Part shown: positions 53,582 to 64,000 of the stretch, piece after piece
Numbering within the stretch: position 1 is the first letter of the stretch
How the letters are laid out: each line of letters starts with the position of its first letter
DNA from: Rotaria sp. Silwood1
Lineage: Eukaryota > Rotifera > Eurotatoria > Philodinida > Philodinidae
Reading direction: 5' to 3'
Assembly: GCA_905250075.1 (NCBI GenBank)
Contig: CAJNOP010000035.1
Coordinates: 1,408,971 to 1,472,970, forward strand
Length of the DNA: 64,000 bases
The notes under the pieces: model-generated
Told to the model about the DNA's origin: nothing
What the model saw: only the letters and a program-made list of their open reading frames with translations
The model's database searches: none
Position numbers and translations under genes: made by a program

Positions 53582-55075
53582 ATGAAATTTCATATTTTTT
53601 TGTCTTTATATGTAAAATAGTCTATTTGTTTGTTACTGTTCTGTTCTGTGTTTTTTTTTTGAATGTGTCCTATGTTTATGTGAGAAAGTGTATGCTAGAA
53701 AACTTATTGTTTTATTTTAAGCACTGGAGATTTTTTGTTTTTCTTCTTTTTGCTATTGGTTTTTTTGGATGATATTTTGTGTTATTATTTCTATTCTATT
53801 ATATGTGTTCAGAATAAAATTGAAACATAAAAGAAAAATTAAATCAGATATTATTATTATTATTATTATTTTCTTTTTTGTTACGTAGTCAAAGAAAGAT
53901 AAACTATTGATATCTGTCAAACTATTAGAATAATAAATCATTTATCTTCTTCTTTGATATATTTTTCGTACGATTTAATATTCATTTAAATCTATTTATG
54001 TTTGAGATTTAATGTAATAATTTTTTTTTTTTTAATTTAAACAATCTGAAAGTAATCATTTTATATGTGCATGTAAATGATGTCATCATTTATTATTACT
54101 GTTTAACACATGAAAATATTCTTAAGTCGATTCCTTTCTGTCTACTTTAGATAAATGTCTTTAGTTTCATCTGTTAGATTGAGTTGGAGAAACTAAGTTA
54201 TTTATTTTCTTTTGAACAAATCATATTCATTAATATCTTGTTGCTGTCTGTTGTTGTCAATTGAGATGACATTATTGATCGTCTATAGACCAAGAAAAAA
54301 TATAAAACTAAAAGACGACGACAACAACATAGTTTTCACTCGATTTATTCATATATCAATTTTATTGTTCTTTATTTGAATTAATCATTTAAATATCTAT
54401 CTAACTATCTACTCATGTTGTATAGAAGCAAAAAAGATCAAACCATTTTCGAATAAATATAAGTCTTGTTTGATAAAATTATTTATATCGAAAGGAACAG
54501 AAACTATTCTACAAATAAATACTATTGGAGAATATATTGTCTTCAGGCTATTTAACTGATTATGATCAAGTTCGATGTTGAATAAGAATATATAAAAGAT
54601 AGAGAAAGACTGAGAGAAAGTCTTCCACATAATTTCATTTTCATTTATTTTATTTAGCATCTTCATCACTTGTATAGTCTAAAGCAACAGGCTATGATCA
54701 TCGACAAGCACATCTACTTGTTTTCATTGACTAATAATAGTAATTTCGATTAACATCTAGTCATAGAAAACTTTAAAAGAATTTTGATCATTTCGAGACG
54801 ACATCGAGCAATCTAATAATGAATGTCTGTTGCATGTTTCACTTTATATTAACTTCAAGTTAATGATGTGATATAGCACCTGCATATTCGAATTAAAAAT
54901 GTCTTAGCACGATACATAATATAGCTGTAAGCATTACTTTTTCCATCGCTGTCTTTGCTTCTTTATTTTAGATAAACTTCTTTTTTCTCTCTTTCTTTTT
55001 TTTCTTCTCTGTCTTCATTCTATCTCTCTCTCTCTCTTCATTTTTACGTACGGAAATGTGGATCAATCTAAAATT
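53582..55075. other. Intergenic region, no gene seen
   Basis: T-rich 3' flank of the preceding gene, an (ATT)n run at about 53848-53871, then A/T-rich DNA up to a (TC)n run near 55023-55038, just upstream of the candidate first exon at 55076. Confidence 0.55.
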
Positions 55076-55301
55076 ATGGTACGACAATTATCATCAATTG
55101 GTTTTATTTTGATAAGAATATTTCTTGTGCTTTTTAATAAAGCCGAGTGTAAATCAAGTGGTGGTCATTATTCATCACAACGTACACTTAACTCTGGACC
55201 TTCTGGTGGACATGGTTTTTCTAGTGTTAATCAACTACAAAATCCAATGTATTGGAGTAGTTCATGGTTTCCATCAGATTTAGATTCATTCCATGATAAT
55301 C
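55076..55301 (+). CDS. Candidate alternative first exon (signal peptide) of the nAChR gene
   Basis: ATG 55076 opens a signal-peptide-like sequence (MVRQLSSIGFILIRIFLVLF, cleavage near KAEC) followed by a Ser/Gly-rich segment, ending at a GTATGT donor in phase 1. Two in-frame phase-1 acceptors lie in the next coding block: at about 55829 (TTAATAG), which would keep the second hydrophobic start as an internal segment, and at about 55940 (AGTTCAG), which would skip it. The second would give a normal receptor N-terminus. It could also be the start of an unrelated small secreted protein whose next exon I missed. Confidence 0.5.
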
Positions 55302-55763
55302 GTATGTAAATATATTTTAATTATAAATATAATTTTAAGAAATTTATAAATATTAAATATTTATTTTATTAAGAAATAATTTTATAGTTCGAAAAAGTAA
55401 AGAAAGTTAATTTTTTTTTTTATTTTGTTTGATTAATCTCGTTTATGATGATTATGAAATAAATGTTATGTTCGATTAATTATTTGTTCTATCATTCATT
55501 TATTCAATAATATAATTCTTCATCTTTCTATATTATTTATGAGAACGATTAACTATGAGTTTTTATTCATATTTTCAGCCATTCTTCTTTCTTTTCACAT
55601 TGTGTTTAAACAAATAGAAATAAAGAACACAATATCTTGTTGTTTCCTTTGCTCTTTTTTTCTCTATTATCATCGTCTCATTTTTTTTTTTTTTAGTTCT
55701 CTTCTATTTTGGCAAGTACCATAATGTCTAGTTCTCTTTACATTAATAGTGTCAGTAGTATAT

Positions 55764-55797
55764 AAATGAATGAATGAATGAATGAATGAATGAATGA
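55764..55797 (+). repeat. (AATG)n microsatellite
   Basis: Eight or so tandem AATG units directly upstream of the second candidate start of the nAChR gene. Confidence 0.95.
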
Positions 55798-55833
55798 CTA
55801 GTGAATATTAAAATATTCATTTTAATAGACAAT

Positions 55834-58800
55834 ATGGTGATTCCACTCATCTTATTTTTTTTCTTCATAAATTCATTTAAGTTTAATTGTCAACTAATAT
55901 TTACTAGTTTGACAATGCCAAATAAAGATAGTTCAGTACCTTCATCTCCGTTGAGTCAACAACATTCTCAACCTATGTCAAATTATTATTATCATCATCC
56001 ATATTATCACTTAGCTTTCAACGATTCTGATTCAATACCTGATGAACAACGTTTAATGGCTCAATTATTAAGAAATTATGATCCATCTGCACGACCTGTA
56101 TATAATGCATCGGATACTGTTAGTGTTTCATTTGGTATTGCTTTGACTCAACTAAGTGATATGGTATGTGATTATATAGATATTGATTGATAGATCAATG
56201 ATTTGGAACTAGATGAATCTTTTCAAATATTATGCAAATATTCCAAAGAGAAATAATGCATTGATGCACAACAATAAGATTGTAATATTTGTTTAATAGA
56301 AGGCAATATTCTTATTTTCTTTTTCTTTGATTGACATAGAAGGACAATCTGACATTGATAAATTTATAAAAAAAAAGAAGGAAAAAAATTGTTTGCTTCA
56401 AGCATCATGTATAGATAAATGTGCATTCATGCAAAAATTAATATGAAATAACTTTCTGAATATTTCATTTGTTTTTTTTTAATCAACTATTATCTCAAGA
56501 AAAATCATTTCTTTTAATGTTTATTTTCTAAAATTTTATACATATAAAAGATAAATCGCAAAAAGACTTTTATTATATTATTATTTAAATAACATAAAAT
56601 CAAATGTTCAGATCTGAAAAAAATAAACATATTAAAGGTTAACTTGTTGTGTATTTTAAATAAAAACTCATGATGTATATAGGTACATATGTCAATAAAT
56701 ATCAGAAAGAAAATATATAATTTCCGTTTCTGTAATCAAATTAGTCATCTATACTTTTTATTTATTCAGTTCTATGTCAACAATAAATAGTCAATGTATT
56801 TATTCAAATGAAAAACAAAAAAAAAATCTTAAGACAATTTATCAGTTAATATTGATCTATTTAATCAATTTTTAAAAACAAATTTATTTATTTATAGAAA
56901 TAAAAAATTTTTAATTTAGGATGAAAAAAATCAAGTATTAACTACAAATATATGGCTTGAACAAGTTAGTTTAATTTAGATTATAGAAAATAATCAAATT
57001 TATATATTTATATATTATAAAAATAAAGGAATGGTTTGATCAACGTTTAGTATGGAATGCATCAGAATTCAATGGTTTAACAACTCTTCGATTACCATGT
57101 TCAAAAATTTGGTTACCTGATATTGTTTTATATAATTCAGCTGATGATTATACACAAGGTTATTATCAAAGTAAAGCTATGGTTGATAGTAATGGACATG
57201 TTTTTTGGCCACCACCAGCTAAATTTCGATCATCATGCAAAATTGATGTCACTTTTTTTCCATTTGATGGTATCATTGTTTTCTTTTTTTTATTCTATAA
57301 GAATTTATAGATTAAGAATTATTTCTTATTTTTTATTTTTTTAAAGATCAATTATGTAAATTAAAATTTGGTTCATGGATATATGATGCAGCTCAAGTCA
57401 ATTTAACAAAACGACGTGATAATGTTGATATGACAAATTATATTCGATCGGGTGAATGGCATATTCTTAATATTGCTATTAAACGTCATGATGTTACTTA
57501 TCCATGTTGTCCAGGAATATATTATCCTGATGTAACTATATATGGTAAGAAAAAACAAAATATATACCTTTTTTCTTTTCTTTTATTTACTGAAATAAAA
57601 TAAATTTTTAGTTCATATTCGTCGTCGTATTCTATATTATTTATTTAATATTATATTTCCTTGTATATGGCTTTCAATTCTTTCACTTCTTGGTTTTTGT
57701 CTTCCACCAGATTCGGGAGAGAAAATAACACTTGGTATAACTGTTCTTTTAGCTTTTTCTGTTTTTATGTTATTAATTGCTGAATCAATGCCAGCAACAA
57801 GTGAAATGGTACCACTTATTGAAATATATTTAACAATTGTTATGGCACTTACATCATTATCAATTGTTCTTACTGTTTATGTACTTCAATTACATCATTC
57901 AGGTCCTGTTGTTATTCCAGTTCCACGTTCATTTAAATATACATTAGTTAGACGTATAGCACCTATTATTGGAATGAAAAAAATTGTTGAAATTTATGCA
58001 CGAGAACATAATTTAACTGAAAAAGATAATGTCTATCGATGTTTTGCTCAAACAACAACAGCAACAACAACAACAACAACAACACAACCAACAGATAGTC
58101 CAATAATCAAACATAAAAGCAAAAGAATTAATTATGAAAAAAAGAAAACAAAACATCAACAAAGTAATATATTCTATAAAAATCTTAGATTTTCTTATTT
58201 TTATTTTTATCATTCACAGTCTCTGTCAGACATATTATCTTGTCTTTTCGTATATGATTAATATAGTAAATAAAAAGAAAAACTAACAGAAAAACAGGCG
58301 AAATAAACATTGATCTTATCTAATATATAAACAGAGAAATATATTTCAAGTAATTTCATTTACTCAACGACTTAAACTTATTGATACTCATAGAGACTTG
58401 AAGGCAATAAATGATAGATTAGATTTGAACGTGCATATTGAGATGTAACTCTATATATTAAATAGATACTTTTGTTTTTTTTTATTATACGTGACATATT
58501 ATCGGAAATATTTCATTAGGTTTCACTGAAAATTGTAATCAATTAATTACTAGTTGTTGTTTTTTTTCTTTCTATCTATTTTCATACGAAAAGAATAATA
58601 TTCTTAAACGATTTAATATATTAATTAACAGATATAAAAATTCAATTTAGATTTTTATATTAATATTTCATAGTACATTAACATAGTCTAATCTTTGAAA
58701 GGTATCTGTATCTGTAAAAGACTCGAATACTCAAAATGGTTGAACATTATAGTAATTTTCAATGCATACTGTGTTTTTCGATCTATGAACAGTCATCTTT

Positions 58801-60226
58801 TTTAAAAGTAAGTAGGTCTACTCGACTTAAGAACGTATCTAACATATTAGGCTTTGATGTGCTAACTTCAAAAATAAAGAGAAGAGACTTATTTTCTCAG
58901 TTTGAAGTCCTATAATTGAATTTACCGGAAAAGCTCATGAGAACGTCTTCAGTTGATCTTTATTATCAATGAGCAATATTTAATCATATAGAGCTTCATA
59001 TATGCGAGCATTAGAGTCATGACTACTTCTTCTCTTCTTTGCCTGTTGGAATCTTTCTTTTCGTTCTGTTCTTCGATTTTTGGTCTGTTCGACTGATACC
59101 TTGCTACATTTTTCATCTTCTTATCTCTTTTCTGAGCATTGAATCTCACATTGTTGTCCAAGGTCATGTTGTTCTTACGTAGAACAAAAGAATACGATGT
59201 TGAAGCTATTATATATGATACTATATAGAATTAAACGCAATAATTAATTATAGAGACCTATTAAATCTGTTTACACATAATATGTGTTGAATTCAAGTAT
59301 AAGGTTGCAAATTGTGAAAATTTATCCCTTCTATTTTGCTAAGGATAGCATTTTGAAAGCCCTATATTTGGTCTCTATGCTTAAGTCGCATTGGTATATT
59401 CACTAGTAAAAGATGTGGATGTTTGTAGAATTAGCTCGATCTACTGATGATATCAGCTTTCGATATGGGAGTGTTCACGTGTTTTTACGGATACTTCATA
59501 TTAAATAATATCGATTTCTGATGGATATTTCAAATGAAGAAAAACTCCGAAGGCATTTAGAGGATATTTTTAGAAAAGTAAACATGTTTATTTATGGTAA
59601 TGATCTCTTTAGAGATAAATCATCAAAAAGAATCTCAACATGATGAAGAAGATTTTAATCATAATGATGATTATAACAATGATGAAGAAGAAATAACAAA
59701 AGAATTTTTAACAAATTTATCAACAGGAAATGGTGATATTCGTTCATCATCATTATCTACAAAACCTCATCATCATCATCATCATTGTCGTTCACGACGT
59801 ATTATACCTCCAATAGTTCTTATTCCTCAACAATCTCATCCATCGTCAACATTAGCATCATCATCATCTGTTTTGACTAATTCTCGTTCGCATAACTTAT
59901 TTAATTCGAATATGTATTTACTTGAAAAACATTTAAAATATGTAATTAATAAACAAAAACTTGAAGAAGATCGAAATGAAACAATTAATGAATGGAAATT
60001 AATGGCACTTATTATGGATCGATTATTATTTTGGCTTTTTACAATGTTTACTATTTTAAGTACAGTTTTATGTTTAATTATTATACCACTTTTAAAAAAT
60101 ACTGGATATATACCAGTACTATCAACAGATTTAGCAACAGAATACAAAGCAATAACACCAGTGACAAGTGTCATTGATGGACAACTAACGATAAATCTTA
60201 CTGGTCAATCGACAGGAGATAAATAA
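55834..60226 (+). CDS. Nicotinic acetylcholine receptor alpha-type subunit (Cys-loop channel)
   Basis: Six exons, 55834-56163, 56920-56964, 57029-57269, 57347-57544, 57612-58163 and 59613-60226, give 659 aa from ATG 55834, which itself starts a signal-peptide-like sequence (MVIPLILFFFFINSF). Residues 195 and 209 form the 13-residue Cys-loop (CKIDVTFFPFDDQLC). Agonist-site elements are present: EWFDQRLVWN (loop D), WLPDIVLYN (loop A), FGSWIYD (loop B) and TYPCCPGIYYPD (loop C) with the vicinal cysteines 259-260 that define alpha subunits. M1 begins RRRILYYLFN. M2 has GEK at its inner end, Leu at 9', Val at 13' and Glu at 20', the cation-selective pattern. M3 follows. The M3-M4 loop carries poly-Thr, acidic and poly-His stretches; M4 (about 592-616) lies alone with it in the last exon after a 1449-bp intron. 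The 45-bp second exon (DEKNQVLTTNIWLEQ) is a conserved nAChR exon. Likely role: acetylcholine-gated cation channel; subtype not resolved. Confidence 0.93.
58164..59612 (+). other. Large intron of the nAChR gene
   Basis: The intron is placed by a GTAATA donor after residue codons HQQ and a TCTTTAG acceptor, both phase 1; the join restores the M4-encoding frame. It is by far the longest intron of the gene. The minus-strand frame at 58949-59167 inside it is not supported. Confidence 0.75.
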
Positions 60227-60639
60227 TTGATTTATTTTATTGTTTAATTTTTCTTTCTTTGTATGGCTATATAAAACAAATTGAATTTGTTCATTTCTTT
60301 ATTTTAAGTTTTTCATAAGTTAAAAATATATTTTTAACAAAAAAAAAAAAAAGTAAAATTTATTCAATTTTTATTTCAATTCATTTAATGATTGCAGATA
60401 AACAGCAAAAATAGAATTGAATACAGTTGATGTTGATTATGTAGACACAAATTGATTCATTCTACATTTGAACTACAGAAGCACTTCGATGATCTATGTA
60501 TGAGCCATTTCATATAAACGACGACTAGTGATCAGCAGAGTCACACTTTTTGATTCCGAAAAACTTCCAAATTTTTTTAATAGCTTAGTGACAATGAATT
60601 CATATCAAGAAATCGATGATTATATGGCTGCTGATTTTA

Positions 60640-60975
60640 GTGAGTTTTTCTGACAATAAGCATTCTGATAGGAGATCGTTCACATGAGAATCCCAACTTT
60701 CACCAATAAAACTTTCGTAAATATAGACCCTCTGGAATTTCGGTAATTGGAGAAAGTTCACTGTGCTTTCGCCAACAACTCTACTGGAATTTCGCCAAAT
60801 AGATTTTGAATTAGATTCATATGCATTCTATATTAATATTGATCAGTCATAACTGGCGAAAGTTCATCGTACTTTCGTCAACGCGTCCTTTGGAATTTCG
60901 CCAGTTGGCAAAAGTGTAGTGAAGTTTCGCCACTGGCGAACATCCTAATGGCAAGAACCCTATTGGCGAAGTTCT
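60640..60975. repeat. Cluster of degenerate TTTCGCCA / TGGCGAA units
   Basis: TTTCGCCA and its complement TGGCGAA, or one-base variants, recur about ten times within 340 bp, often in the frames GGAATTTCGCCA and GGCGAAAGTTC. Units occur in both orientations, with spacing of roughly 20-45 bp, so the cluster can fold into several small hairpins. It is richer in GC than the flanks. Confidence 0.75.
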
Positions 60976-61555
60976 GAATATTGATATTTTATTATTTTGG
61001 CGACAACAACAGCATTTATATCCAATCTTATCAAGCATTTCAACAATAGTTTATCGAATATCAGCTCCGCGTAAAGCGAAAAACCTTGTTGTAGAAAAAC
61101 GAACACATTTAGATTGTGAAAAAATATACTGCATATTACTTTTTCAGAAGAATATGAAAACTTTCAGAGAATCATCAAAAAATGATTTTCGTAAAACACG
61201 AACAACGGCTTCAAGCAATTGTTTCTCGATGTCGACGATAGTTTTAATGAACATAGTAGTGATTAATATCAATATCTTTCTTGGGCCATTGGTTTTGTTT
61301 ATAATTGATTTATAAAACTAACAGTAGCATATTTTTGTTTATTATATATGTTTATGAAAAAAATTGTTTCTACAACAAAATCAGACACGTTAATATTTTG
61401 TACTAATATAACTCAGATATTAGCTGCCAAAAACAATTTCTTACAATCTATACCAGTTCAACTTCGTTAGAGTCTAAATCGAAAATCAGAGTTTGGTTCA
61501 ATTTTTTACTCCGACTTCGACTCCGATGCAATACTCTAGCCACGACCGATGGATA

Positions 61556-62242
61556 GAGAAGCTACTCAAACCAGGTCTTCAGATTTTGCTCAATCTAAGA
61601 TACTTTCATAGAGGGATGCAAGTCGTTTTGAAAAATATTGAACCGTTCAATTTTTATGGCTGTTTTACGAAAAGCACTAAAAACTCAGTATCTCCGCCAA
61701 GGAGGATCCTGACTGGACTATATCTCAAGAATGAAATGACTGATTGAGCTGAAATGTTTTTTAGGCATATATCTTCATGAGTTATAGCCACCATATAAGT
61801 TTCAGCTCAAAACATAGAGTCCTTAATTTTTTATGACTCATCCAAATGAGAAAAAGATTCATATTTTGAACAATTTAGGTACTTCACAACTCGTAATAGG
61901 AATGAGATAGAGGCCTAAAACGTTTACACAAGCTAAAGTATATAGCAATATGTATCTCTTAAGACTTTCAGTTTTACATGCTTTTCCTTTTGATCAGCAG
62001 AACTCTCTCAAAAATCAATTTTTGATGAAAATCGTGATTTTCAGATGAGGTTTTCTCCCAAGAAACCAGATTGTTTGAGGGCTGAACTTAAGAAGTTGGA
62101 AGAGTCATTTGAGATGTACAACTTCATAGCAAAATCAACCTGAGACATTCAGAAATGGCTTGCAGCAAATATCAAAAAACTCTTCCCTCTATGAAAGTAT
62201 CTTAGATTGAGCAAAATCTGAAGACTTTGTTTGAAGAGCTCC
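61556..62242. mobile_element. Element of about 690 bp with long terminal inverted repeats, no ORF
   Basis: A block of about 55 bp at 61561-61616 (containing GTCTTCAGATTTTGCTCAAT and CTTTCATAGAGGGA) returns as its reverse complement at 62183-62240 (TCCCTCTATGAAAG and ATTGAGCAAAATCTGAAGAC), nearly identical over 40 bases or more. The interior has higher GC than the flanks and no intact frame. This fits a non-autonomous DNA transposon or other foldback repeat. I could not define a clear target-site duplication. Confidence 0.7.
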
Positions 62243-63719
62243 AGTCGTTGGTTACGTGGAATGGCTCGTATTGATAGGAAGTAAATACTTCGCGATATCG
62301 AAATTGATTAATGTTATTGATAGAGGATATTATTCATCAAGTATGAAGTAAATTAAGAGCTTTTGTCAAATTTATTCAATCAATCATTATATTTTTCAAA
62401 TAATCTCATTAAAAGCAATATAACAAAGACCAAATGTATACTTCATTAAATGTATTATACACATCTAATATGGAACAGTTAAGTACGGATACATAAGAGC
62501 AAATTTTTATCAGAATTATTGATGTTGAATTTTAAACGTCAACATTAAACAGGTACAATATCTTGATTCATTTATGGATCAAGATTTAAACAATGAATAG
62601 CATAATCAATATAAATATTTTCATTATTCTTTAGGTATAATGAAGTTGGCATTATATATTTCTTTGAAACATAATTTATCAATCTCTATTATTGACATGA
62701 CCTATTTAGCCAACTAGTTCCGTAACATTGAATATATTCAATAAATGTTCATAATCAGCTTAAAAATAAATATCTTGCTTCTTGAAGTTACAAATTCGAG
62801 GAATAAATAACACTAAAGTCGAAAATGAAAACGTCAGGAAAATTTGAACCTGTATTCAAATACTACGAACAATATATTAATAAATCTTGTAAAATTGATA
62901 GTCTTGAAAATATCAGATAAAAACATGCTCAACATCACAACGTTTCGTACATTTTAATGTCTACATTAGAAATTTAGTATATTTATTGAAATGTTTATTA
63001 CTTTTTAAAAGCTTAGAATACTTAGAAGAAAATAATCTATAAAGTTCTCTTGATTAGTATGTTTCAATAATTTCAACTATATTTCAAATAATTTCTGCGA
63101 GATTTTAGTTTTACTTTATTTTCAATCAAATTTTTTCCATTTGTTAACTTTACACCAATTCATATTTGCTTAATCTCTTTTGAATGACGTCAAAACATTT
63201 CAATTTATTCTTCATATTAGTAATTAAATCTGCCAGAAAATAGAAAAACGAAGCCAAATAGACACATTTGTAGTTGAACATAAATTATCCATGTATATAA
63301 CACGGCATCAATAATGAAAAGAACCAACAAACAAAAACAAGAGTTTCATAGATTCACTCGATTGATAGAAAATAAAGTAGAGAGCGTAAGAAGAACATAA
63401 ATATATAGAACAAATGTCGTTGAATGGTGTACGAAGAGTGCATATATGATGAAACGTGTTTGTTACACGTGCCTATATGTTAAGTAAAAAGAATTTATAT
63501 AACTACTACTTTTATTTATTTATTGATGAGAAGAAAAAGCAATTTTACTCTCGATGTGATTTTATATTTTTTATTTGAAGATTGAAGGTATAAAGTGATT
63601 TAATTAATTATTAGTTTCGAGTAAGTCTTTGACTCATCGACATATACTTATGTTAAATAGTACTTAACGTATTTGTAATCGATTTTTAAGTAAAGATATA
63701 GCATATATATTGAGAAACC

Positions 63720-63930
63720 TTTCATTCACTTGGCGAGTGTGGATATGGGTGTCTGCATGAGGATACTGATGCATGTGGAGGAGCCATCGGTACGCATCAA
63801 GCAAGCTTCTCGCTTATGGGAGCTTTTACACCCATACTCACACCCCACACTAATCCAACAACACTATCATGCCTTCACCCACTCACACCCGAATCTACAC
63901 ACCCATACACACATTAAAAATAGTAACGGA
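63720..63930. repeat. CA/CCC-rich degenerate patch
   Basis: A GC-richer stretch with GGATATGGGTGT on one side and many ACACCC, CACCCAC and ACACAC pieces on the other, in contrast to the A/T-rich flanks. It is not a regular tandem array. Confidence 0.5.
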
Positions 63931-64000
63931 AAATTTGTTAATCACATTATATTTGCAGGTTATGCTTGAAGCAACGAAAATTTTGTCACAATGAAAGTTT

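Larger units (their letters stand above)
60227..64000. other. Non-coding, repeat-bearing end of the window
   Basis: No gene is supported. It holds the TTTCGCCA/TGGCGAA motif cluster (60640-60975), the inverted-repeat element (61556-62242) and a CA-rich patch (63720-63930). The frames at 60847-61038, 61493-61747 and 63730-63969 fall inside these repeats. Confidence 0.6.

Noticed and set aside
58949-59167. Minus-strand frame inside the large nAChR intron
   Set aside because: Charged low-complexity translation with no start context and no partner exon.
61493-61747. 84-codon plus-strand frame
   Set aside because: It crosses the end of the inverted-repeat element and reflects repeat sequence, not a gene.
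63730-63969. 79-codon frame with His-rich end
   Set aside because: It is a reading of the CA-rich repeat patch.
1-64000. CRISPR arrays, bacterial operons, ribosome binding sites
   Set aside because: The window is eukaryotic and intron-rich; no regularly spaced direct repeats with unique spacers were seen.

Overview
This window looks like nuclear DNA of a small metazoan, most probably a bdelloid rotifer. It is very AT-rich and full of poly-A/T runs. The genes are split by GT-AG introns, many of only about 50-100 bp. The products are animal-specific: a nuclear receptor, GRK2, an Ig-superfamily receptor, Cep57 and a nicotinic receptor. The tandem CPC-motif membrane repeats at 28-35 kb resemble, from memory, a family common in bdelloid gene sets. 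The taxon is inferred, not proven. I rebuilt exon structures by hand from splice sites, reading frame and family similarity; frames close in every model given.

Layout. 1-7.2 kb: no recognisable gene. 7.2-9.1 kb (-): nuclear receptor of the NR1J (DHR96/DAF-12/NHR-8) type, with an enlarged D-box. 9.1-15.5 kb: no gene, but a nearly 1 kb palindrome interrupted by a 10-N assembly gap. 15.5-21.1 kb (+): GRK2/beta-adrenergic receptor kinase orthologue in 16 exons, followed by a second, homologous terminal exon. 21.65-26.8 kb (+): single-pass Ig-superfamily protein with a Gln-rich N-terminus and a proline-rich tail. 28.35-34.84 kb (+): three homologous membrane-protein units of about 420-445 aa whose edges carry matching phase-1 splice sites, so they probably form one three-unit protein of about 1298 aa. 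36.35-36.99 kb (+): small secretory-pathway membrane protein with a PPxY motif. 37-42.6 kb: no gene, one TA-flanked foldback element. 42.6-44.1 kb (-): Cep57. 45.1-46.8 kb (+): coiled-coil protein, possibly TSNAXIP1/C6orf118-like, divergent from Cep57. 46.8-51.7 kb: no gene. 51.7-53.6 kb (+): unrecognised 507-aa protein. 55.1-60.2 kb (+): nicotinic acetylcholine receptor alpha-type subunit with two candidate signal-peptide starts. 60.2-64 kb: non-coding, with a repeated TTTCGCCA/TGGCGAA motif, an inverted-repeat element and a CA-rich patch.

The genes do not form an operon. Functional themes are signalling (GRK2, nAChR, NR1J, IgSF receptor) and centrosome/cilium-type structure (Cep57, coiled-coil neighbour). 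The most novel-looking items are the three-unit membrane protein, the duplicated terminal exon of GRK2, which would swap the Gbeta-gamma-binding end of the PH domain, and the enlarged D-box of the nuclear receptor. I saw no transposase, reverse transcriptase, CRISPR, rRNA or convincing tRNA, although my scan for RNA genes was by eye only.
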